This document shows positions 56,499-64,000 of a stretch of DNA of 64,000 nucleotides, piece after piece. The stretch covers positions 473,949 through 537,948 of the forward strand of contig NW_001865053.1 of assembly GCF_000002865.3 (NCBI RefSeq), written 5' to 3'. The translations under genes and the position numbers were made by a program. The notes beneath the pieces are model-generated. The model was not told the DNA's origin. It did not search any database and saw only the letters and a list, made by a program, of their open reading frames with translations. This stretch comes from Monosiga brevicollis MX1. Its lineage: Eukaryota > Opisthokonta > Choanoflagellata > Craspedida > Salpingoecidae. Each line of letters opens with the position of its first letter. Positions within the stretch are counted from its first letter, which is position 1.

Positions 56499-57177
56499 CG
56501 TTGCGGGGACCAGTGGGAAGAAACTGCGAGTGCTTGTTGGCACAGTTGTGGGAGTTGTTGAGTTCGTTTGAATCGCACGAATTGAAAAAACACACGTGAA
56601 TTAATTCAAAAGTTGGCTGTGAATTGCACAACTCATGTGTATGAATTCGAAAGTCGGACTGCTTTTGACGTGCATTCAAAGAAAGTCTGTGTTGTATTTC
56701 GAGGCACAAAATATCTTGTCCTTTTGTGATCAGCACGAAAGCTCACTCCACATAACATTGCGCGGAGACCTTAAAGACGCCAGAAGTGGTTTTCTATCCT
56801 GGAAACAACCCTTCGTCGGAGTTGTTCAGCAAAGCACGATCACGAGCGTCGTCACAAAAAAAAAAAAAAGAATTCAACAGGATTGTCGCAAATTGCTCAA
56901 TCTTAGTTTCAGCGAAGCAGATGGTCATCAGGATGCAGCACGGCCTGTCGACGGCGATGAACTGTAGACATTTGAACATGATTGGCGCAAGTCGCAGTCC
57001 TGGAGCCCAATCTCTTTGGCAGCATCGGTGTGGAGCGCAGACCTTCACATCCCACGCTTAACGCATACATCTTTGCGGGTCCCACCCAGTCGGCCCTTAC
57101 TCTTAAGGCATGGTCATGTGCCACCAAATTGAACGCTCAACTGCAATCAAATTGCCAACTGTCCTTCTGATTCAAGA
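56499..57177. other. AT-richer upstream region of the ParA-like gene with a DYNC2LI1 relic
   Basis: About 680 bases, noticeably lower in GC from about 56530 to 56900 than the surroundings, with an A run near 56857-56869. The right part holds the DYNC2LI1 fragment (57005-57090). Confidence 0.55.
57005..57090 (+). pseudogene. Diverged fragment of a late DYNC2LI1 exon
   Basis: The plus strand reads LFGSIGVERRPSHP and NAYIFAGP, matching SFGSIGVARKPLHP and HTYLCDYP of the real exon at about 53700-53790. DNA identity over about 80 bases is obvious by eye (CTTTGGCAGCATCGGTGTGG is shared exactly). There is no other DYNC2LI1 exon around it. It lies directly before the true PRIM2 3' end, so it marks the second copy of the DYNC2LI1/PRIM2 junction. 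Confidence 0.82.
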
Positions 57178-59254
57178 CAAAGCGTCGTGTAGTTGGAGCG
57201 CGAACCGAAAGTATTCATCGGGTCGCTCGTAGCTGATGGCAAGTTCTACAACCATGAATGTAGTCGAGAGCCGTGTAAAAGACGATGCGGGAACATGAGA
57301 TATCACCGTTCTCCGGCCTTGCCCGTCTACGCCCCCCACCCCAATTCACACACACACACACACACACACACAGCACATTCAGACTCACCCTGTTCCGGTT
57401 CGTGGACTGCATGAAAGTACTTGCAGCAAGCAACCTAAAGCATCCCGTTGTTGAGACGTACTTCAAAAACAAAAAAAACAAAAACTTGCAGCGGCGCAGC
57501 AGCATAGCATCCTCCTCATTCAGGGCAGTGCTGGCTGTACCTTGGGATTTCCGTCTCGAGATGCTTGCAAGGCCTGTTCTGCAAGCAAGCATTGTTTAGG
57601 CGTGGGCTTTGGCCCCAGACCCTCCTGTCCACCCCAAGGCAGTGTTCATGCGGTGGTGAGCAGAAGGACAAGCGTGTGCGAGAGGAAATATAAGGAAGGA
57701 GTCCTCGCCCTTGCCCTTGCCCTTGCCCTTGCCCTTGCCCTTGCCCTTGCCTGACACGATATGCATGTAAAAGCTACCGTACATGGAGTGCTTGCTTGAG
57801 TTGCTGGGCGTCTGCAGAGCGGAAGGGACACCCCTCTCCCTGCAAGACATCGCTGCAACTTTGAGGCGAGTGATCAATGCGCGACCCTTCTAGCCCGTAA
57901 AGGTGACGGATGCTGTACGCGTAACGCTTGCGGGCCACTGCAGCAGCACCCATAGCTTGCCGATACTCGCTGGTGAAGAGTTCGACGCTTTCCGTCACAC
58001 ACAAACCGGCCCCTAGATGACACACAGGTTTGGACCTGATTCTGCGACTCACTATGCATCTGTAGCTCTCATGCCAATAGCACCACCTGGCGATCTAATC
58101 TGTACCTTTAAGAAAAAGAACAAAAAGGACACGATCATGGTGCTTGAGGTGGTGGTGCGTACGCAGAAGGGTGTGACATCGCCGAGCGCACAAGGGCATG
58201 CAAAATGCTGCCGCGTCCACTTGATTTGCTCTCAGCGGCGGAGTATCTGCGAAGCCCCGCCATACAAGGTTGTCAGAAGCTGTATCAGCAACGGCGCAAT
58301 TGAAGCTACGGTGGCGTGAATGGCTCACCATCCACCTGCAGCGATACTTCGGGAATGGTATAGGCAGACCATAGGCCTTGAATCCAATCCAGAACCTCCA
58401 CCACACGCTCCTCGTCTATTTTGCGGTGATGGAGGGTCACAACAGATCAAATGTGAGCATGTACGACAAAGAGTGCAAGGCAAGCCAACCTTAACCCATT
58501 TGCAGAGCCTGGACATTTTTTTTCATTTATATTCACCTTGAAGGATTTGCGCGCGGGCACGCGCAAATACGTGCAGCTCTTGGCGGAGGGTACGCTCAGC
58601 AGCCTCGATGAGCACGACGGGAACTTGGTCGATACTCATGATAACCCGCCCGCCATGAACATACGCATTGGGGCGCATACAGCGCAAAAAGGCCAGCCCT
58701 TGCTCAAAGGGGACGCTTATTTTTTCAGACGTGGGCTCGTTTCGATGCCAGTACGCGTGCAGGGCCTGCCAAGCTCGTGTGCCAGATTCATCCAACATGT
58801 CCACATCAGAACTCTCGAGTCGTATCTTGACTCTCGTGTGAGCTGCAAATTGCTGAAGACGTGCGAGTGTCGGCTCTAGCCGTAGACGTCGCACAGCCAA
58901 CAAGGCCTCCCTTTGCACCAGGCTTCGCCGCCACTCAGAGGGACCGGTGAGCAAGGCCAGCGCAACAAGGGCTGAGCTGCAGCGATCGAGCAAGGGTGGA
59001 GCAGAACCGTTGCACATGTCGACGGCCAGCAAACGCGAAGCAGATGGCAGCAATCGAGCTGGTGCTGCCTTGTCAATACAACTCCCACCCTTCTTGGGCC
59101 ATGGAGGAATGTCGGCGACATGGAAAGCCTCTGCGCTGTCGACGTGACTGTACTCGCTCAAAGCCCGCAGCGCCTGCACTCGAGCCGTAACGGCCAGCAC
59201 AAGCTCGTCCAACGACAAGGAGCCAGCCACCCCGTCCCTCAGCAAGCTCAACAT
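57178..59254 (-). CDS. PRIM2: DNA primase large subunit (4Fe-4S protein)
   Basis: Regulatory subunit of the primase in the pol alpha-primase complex. Exon 1 (to about 58523) runs from MLSLLRDGVAGSLSLDELVL and carries ALVALALLTGPSEWRRSLVQ, then REALLAVRRLRLEPTLARLQ and ISVPFEQGLAFLRC, ending with HVFARARAQILQGE. Later exons give ERVVEVLDWIQGLW, AFCMPLCARRCHTLLRTHHH with VLFVLFLK, RYAYSIRHLYGLEGSRIDHS with PQSCSDVLQGEGCPFRSADA, a small exon LQASRDGNPK, VACCKYFHAVHEPEQ, and the end ISYERPDEYFRFALQLHDAL. The four cluster cysteines are accounted for (CMPLC, QSC, GCPF, ACCKYF). The start is about 25-30 residues short of the human one, so a 5' exon may be missing. Shorter than human (509), with no long C-terminal tail. 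Confidence 0.85.
57707..57752. repeat. Hexamer repeat (CCTTGC units) in a PRIM2 intron
   Basis: About seven to eight tandem CCCTTG units. A degenerate counterpart of similar base make-up lies at the same place in the duplicated copy (about 54772-54800), which supports common origin of the two segments. A CA tract at about 57347-57373 lies in the next intron. Confidence 0.8.
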
Positions 59255-59683
59255 CCTCCGCGATCACCAAGGCATCAAAACAGCCTCCCATCAACCCCCG
59301 CTGCCCCCGCTGCCACGCTGCCCTGAGTGAGCCAACGGCTCGTCGTCTGCTGTTCTCATCATCCAAAAAAAAAAAAAAAAAAAAAAAAGTATTTTACAAA
59401 ATGCAGCCAAACGCTCTCAGCTCTATTTTTCTTTTTTTTTTTTTTTCGGAGCTTTCTATGGCGGCGATGGCTGAATTGTCGTCCTGCAGAGAGATGAACT
59501 CGTTTTTCTGGCGCATCGCTAATGGTATATCGAATGGGAGCATCCTATCCTACCCTATCACAAGGGCTTTGGTGTTAGTCACTCTTCTGAGACAATAACG
59601 TCGAGGGTACATCATAATAAGTACGCAAAGAGAGGTGATTCGACCACTTGGGTAACGCAAATGCCATGAATTCTTGAGCTCTA
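59255..59683. other. Spacer with A run, upstream of PRIM2
   Basis: About 430 bases between the PRIM2 start and the EEFSEC stop (both -). A run of about 23 A at 59365-59388 and T run at about 59431-59446. A missing PRIM2 first exon might lie here, but none could be placed. Confidence 0.45.
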
Positions 59684-62600
59684 CTACTTGTTGGCAAACT
59701 GGTACTTGCGCAAGTGGAGGGCCACGAGCACGGGTTCATCTGGAATGACGGGCCCTTGCTTCCGGGACTTGGGAAGCCGATCGCGGGCGGCCTGTGATAA
59801 AGGCTCATCTAGGCGGACCTTGAACTTGCCGGATTGTCCAAACGCCCCCTCAATCATCCCCGTGTCTCCCGTGGAGAGTGTGATCGGCTTGTAGGCAAAC
59901 TTATTCATGTCTGTTTCCTTGGTGAACATGTCCCGGCAGACAAGCGTGTAATCGTCATGGACCCTGTGGTAATTTCATGACGGTGTTAACGAGGTGACAA
60001 GCCAGGGGTTAGCACCTTTGCTGAGGGCGCCGTGTCGTGTATGCGTGTGCAAGACTTTGAGCAGGTGCAAACTGACCGCTCGACTGTGCCCTCGCGCACG
60101 CGGTCTCGGTAGACGCGGATCGAGGGTAGCCAGGAAGTACGGGGATCGGCCTCGGACGTGATGGCGTGCAGTCGCCCATGAAATGCTAGCCGGCACTGGG
60201 TTCCGGTCATAAAAGTGCACGGTGTCTGTGAGATGAGAATTGGTGACAGGCGCATTCCGTGGCCAAGCCAAGGTGGGATGGACGTACGGCAGACGCGTCG
60301 TGCTGGGCATCAAGCCGGGAGCCGATGACCAGGCTTGTGGGGCTGCACATCACGGGCGTGGCAAACTCTAGCACGGCATACTGCTGGCAGGTCTCGTCCG
60401 TGTCCAGCTCGTCACAAAAAGCATACTCAGTGTCAAAATCCAAGGCTGAGAACCAAAAGTGAGTCAGGCCATCAAGGGCCCACAAAATTAGAAATGCAAC
60501 GGCAAGACGCCGTCTGTTGTTCGTGGCGCGGCAGGCGGGCTGCGGTCAGGGGCGCAGCTCAGAGTTGTACGTACCACCTTCGGGTAGCGGCCCATCCAAC
60601 TCGTATTTCGGCTAAGTGGGGGGTTGTGGCAGCATGATATTATGTGGCGCAATGAGCGAGGGCCGATATTGCGGCGTCCAGCGGCAGCACGGCAAACCTG
60701 AGTCGATTTGAAGAAGAGGACGGTGGCGAGAAGTGTATGGTGGCCCACTGAAACGTGGATCTTGGTTCGAGACGAGAGGGCTTGCTTATAGAACCGGATA
60801 CGCCGGACCGCTGCAACCGCCGCTATTGACATTGCACGAAAGAGCATCGGTGACGCATATGTCTGGCTGGCGCAACAGCCTTTGAGCAAACAAAAGAAAG
60901 GGGGAGATATATGGATTCAAAAAAAAAAAAAGTCTTGCGCACCTGTGACGGCCCGCATGCTACCGGGAGCTGCCAAGATGCCTCGCTCCATGCTACTGGC
61001 ATCAAACTGTGTCACGCAAATGCCCAGACGGTCACCTTGGACGGCCGAGGTCACTGGCCGCTTGAACATCTGCATCGATTTGACTTTGCGTTGAACCTAA
61101 GGAGGCAATATGGGCCAGCAGTACTATGCTCAAACGCTCGTGCAATGGCAACAGCAAGCAAGGGAGGGCCGAGCCACGATTGGCGAATGAGTACCTGCAA
61201 GTGAGGCACTTCAATCATGTCGTCTACTTTGACACGACCTCGGGTAATAGTGCCCGTCAACACGGTTCCCTGATGAAATCATGGAAGGGGTGCGAGGAAT
61301 ATCAACCTTAGATTCACCGTCAACACGAACACAGCACCGGGCTGGCTTTGTGAAGGGCCATATTTTGCCACTATCAAGGACACGCTAAGCATGATGATGA
61401 TGATGATGATGTACCTGGCCCTTGATGGGAAAGCAATGGTCGACGGCAAACTGAAAGGGTCCATCCACTTGGCGGGCGGGGCGGGGCAGGGCCTGGACGA
61501 GCTGGTCCATCAGGTTCTCAATGCCTTGCGGTGAGCCCGAGCCTGGTGCACAATTGGGATTGGGGTGAGGAGAGGGAGCCCACGATTGCGTCTGCCAGCC
61601 TGACACCAGACGCACCAGGATTGGCGGCCACTGTGATCATGGGTGGGTTCTTGAAGCTATGATCGTTGCAGTGTTGTGCGGCAGCATGAGATGTGGAGGC
61701 TGGATAAGGGGGCAGGTAGTGCGTGCGAGGACTCGAGCTCCGCTTCACAAACCGGGTCTGAGCAAATGTTTTGGCAAGACGAAGCTTCATCTTTTCGATT
61801 TGTTTCTCACGATCGCCCTCGGGCAGCATGTCGACCTTGTTGATGACCACCACCTAACCACAAGCGCAAGGGGAGGTGCCGAGCGATCAAGAACACTCTC
61901 TGTAAGGGCAGCGACAGCCCAAAAATGTTAACCCTGATCCAACACCCGGGCGACGTACCAGGCGGTCGCAGGTGATCTCGCCAATGATAAGGCATTCGGC
62001 GGTTTGCGTTTGAATGCCTACCGTACATGGAATTCGAAGAGGAGGGCGTTGTCGTGCGTCAGCAGCAGCGATGGCGCCGTTGAGTGAAAACAACACACAG
62101 CACATGGTACCTTTCTGAACATCAATGACGAGCATCATCAAGTCGATGATTTGAGCGCCGCCAATAATGGTTTTGATGAGCGATGCATGGCCGGGGCAAT
62201 CAACCAGCGTGACTTGCAGCAGCTCCTTGCCCGGAACTGTGGCCACGCAGAGGTGAGAGGGGTGCGTCGTAGGGTCAAACGTGCCGTGAAGAGCAGCAGA
62301 CTAAGGGAGCGCGTGTACCTTGCAAATGGGCGGGTAGGGGGAGCATGAACGATGAAAATCCTAGGGGAACCATTGAGGTTTGGGAAAACAGCGACGAGCC
62401 AAAGTGTGAGCAGACAAGTCACCCACCCTGAGCCTTGGTTGTTGGCCTGGCGCATAGGTTCTTCACAAACGCGGTCTGGCGTGCAGTCCAGCGCAAACAG
62501 ACGAGTGCAAGGCAGGGGTCGAAACATGTGACATACCCAAGTCCAAGGTGATGCCGCGGGCTTTGCTCTGTGGATTTTTGTCAAAGGCAGCCGTGGAGGC

Positions 62601-62819
62601 GACGGTGCTGAGCGCTTTGGCTTTTCAAAGAGGCGATGACAAGACGGAGTGAGGACAGCTTGCGTCAGATGTAGCTCAGCAAATCAAATGACAAAGCCAT
62701 ATCCTTCTCGTACCAAGCGAAGTCTTCCCGCTATCCACATGACCCAAGACACCGACGTTGAGATTCAAGATGGCCCCGGGATCCACCCCGGCCGTCTCTG
62801 TCGCCGCCGCCGCCGCCAT
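59684..62819 (-). CDS. EEFSEC: Selenocysteine-specific elongation factor eEFSec
   Basis: GTPase that brings Sec-tRNA to the ribosome at UGA codons followed by a SECIS element. The start (ATG 62819) has MAAAAATETAGVDP then NLNVGVLGHVDSGKTSL (G1). Exons continue ALSTVASTAAFDKNPQSKAR with GITLDLG, LLQVTLVDCPGHASLIKTII (G3) with GGAQIIDLMMLVIDVQKG, QTQTAECLIIGEITCDRL, VVVINKVDMLPEGDREKQIE (NKxD, G4), DGPFQFAVDHCFPIKGQ, GTVLTGTITRGRVKVDDMIE, SKTKIHVSVGHHTLLATVLF, CQQYAVLEFATPVMCSP with SLVIGSRLDA, and the C-terminal domain FAYKPITLSTGDTGMIEGAF, FGQSGKFKVRL and VLVALHLRKYQFANK. All match the family in order. More than ten exons. Its presence implies selenoproteins in this organism. Confidence 0.93.
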
Positions 62820-63472
62820 GTCTCTCGCAAAATTTGCGGACACCCGGCAACAATAATCTGACAATAAATTGTCAGCAAAACACCACACGAGCCAACCTGT
62901 CCTTTTTGTCATCCATCGTCATTGTCATGGTTTCTCCCGTGGTTTCGTGTCATGTTGTGACAAGTTTTTCTTCTTTCCTTTGTGTGTGTGTGTGTGTGTG
63001 TGTGTGTGGTGTCATTTCGAATAATACTGATGCATCACATCACCATGACCCTCCCTTAACACCTGAACACCTTCTTCTCTCAGTCCCGAAGTTTTATTGC
63101 GACATTGCGTACACGGCTGCCTCTGCCTTAGGGAGACTGCTACTGAATACACCTCCCCCCGCCATGCCTGCCTGCTGTGGGCTGGCGCAGCTCCCTGGCT
63201 GGGGATGTGGCTTTGCTCATTGAGCATCATCACGACGCAGTCTGGAAGGAGCTGGTCCAATCAGTCGGGGAGGGTTGTCTGCCAGAGCAGATCGCCTCGT
63301 GCTCGGCAGCAGGACTGACTGAGCCCTGTGGGCAGACACAGTGGTGGATAGGGGGAGAACCGGACGCAGCTGCAGATTTTCCGTACACACCGTGTCGTGA
63401 GAGCCTGGTTGGTTCCACCTCATCAATTCCTTCTCCGCTGCTCCTTGGCTACCTCGTGGTCCAAGGTGCAGG
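62820..63472. promoter_or_regulatory. Divergent region between EEFSEC and the OYE gene
   Basis: About 650 bases with a GT tract at about 62979-63009. Both genes start at its edges. Plus-strand frames across 63097-63566 show no family features. Confidence 0.5.

Positions 63473-64000
<528 letters not shown>

Noticed and set aside
54438-57480. Direct repeats flanking the ParA-like gene taken as terminal repeats of a mobile element
   Set aside because: The repeats are host sequence (3' ends of PRIM2 and DYNC2LI1) with splice sites; no integrase, transposase or reverse-transcriptase motif lies between them. A segmental duplication explains them better.
57707-57752. Hexamer repeat as an internal telomere
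   Set aside because: CCCTTG units differ from the TTAGGG type and lie in an intron of PRIM2.

Overview
The window is nuclear DNA of a unicellular eukaryote, most likely a choanoflagellate (Monosiga-like). Coding sequence is GC-rich, most genes are cut by short GT-AG introns of about 50-300 bases, genes are densely packed on both strands, and dinucleotide microsatellites are frequent. The gene set also fits a flagellated holozoan protist: AP-4 epsilon, outer-dynein-arm docking protein ODAD2/ARMC4, dynein-2 light intermediate chain, eEFSec, CK2 alpha, kelch and TIR proteins. Species is inferred from style and gene content only.

Layout, left to right. 1-441: start of a Ser-rich protein (-). 2257-7849: a small coiled-coil protein (+), DPH7 (-), a second coiled-coil protein (+), an acidic protein (-) and SAYSD1 (+). 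8153-11675: TUBGCP4 (-). 12465-13441: an ankyrin protein broken by an assembly gap (+). 14378-19453: AP4E1 (+). 19731-22387: a p24/TMED cargo receptor and an intronless secreted kelch protein (both -). 22982-28979: CK2 alpha, NDUFAF3 and an ELO fatty-acid elongase (all -). 29871-33196: a TPR plus GT61 glycosyltransferase fusion (+). 33737-37842: ODAD2 (-). 38558-41982: a two-PWWP chromatin protein (+). 42397-45427: a TIR protein with a CHORD-like zinc cluster (+). 46065-48389: PAM16 (+) and TMEM11 (-), two mitochondrial genes facing each other. 49107-51113: a THUMP tRNA methyltransferase with a CaaX-like end (+). 51493-59254: DYNC2LI1 (+), then a rearranged stretch with a ParA-like ATPase between two copies of the DYNC2LI1/PRIM2 3' junction, then PRIM2 (-). 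59684-62819: EEFSEC (-). 63473-64000: start of an old-yellow-enzyme gene (+).

Most genes are housekeeping functions with no operon logic. They do cluster by theme: mitochondrion (NDUFAF3, PAM16, TMEM11), cilium and microtubules (TUBGCP4, ODAD2, DYNC2LI1), and secretory pathway (AP4E1, TMED, SAYSD1, elongase, GT61). The most unusual parts are the TIR/CHORD-like protein, the ParA-like gene inside a duplicated gene junction, the TPR-GT61 fusion, and the possibly prenylated THUMP methyltransferase. Exon boundaries were placed by eye from GT-AG sites, reading phase and remembered family sequences. No alignment program was run.
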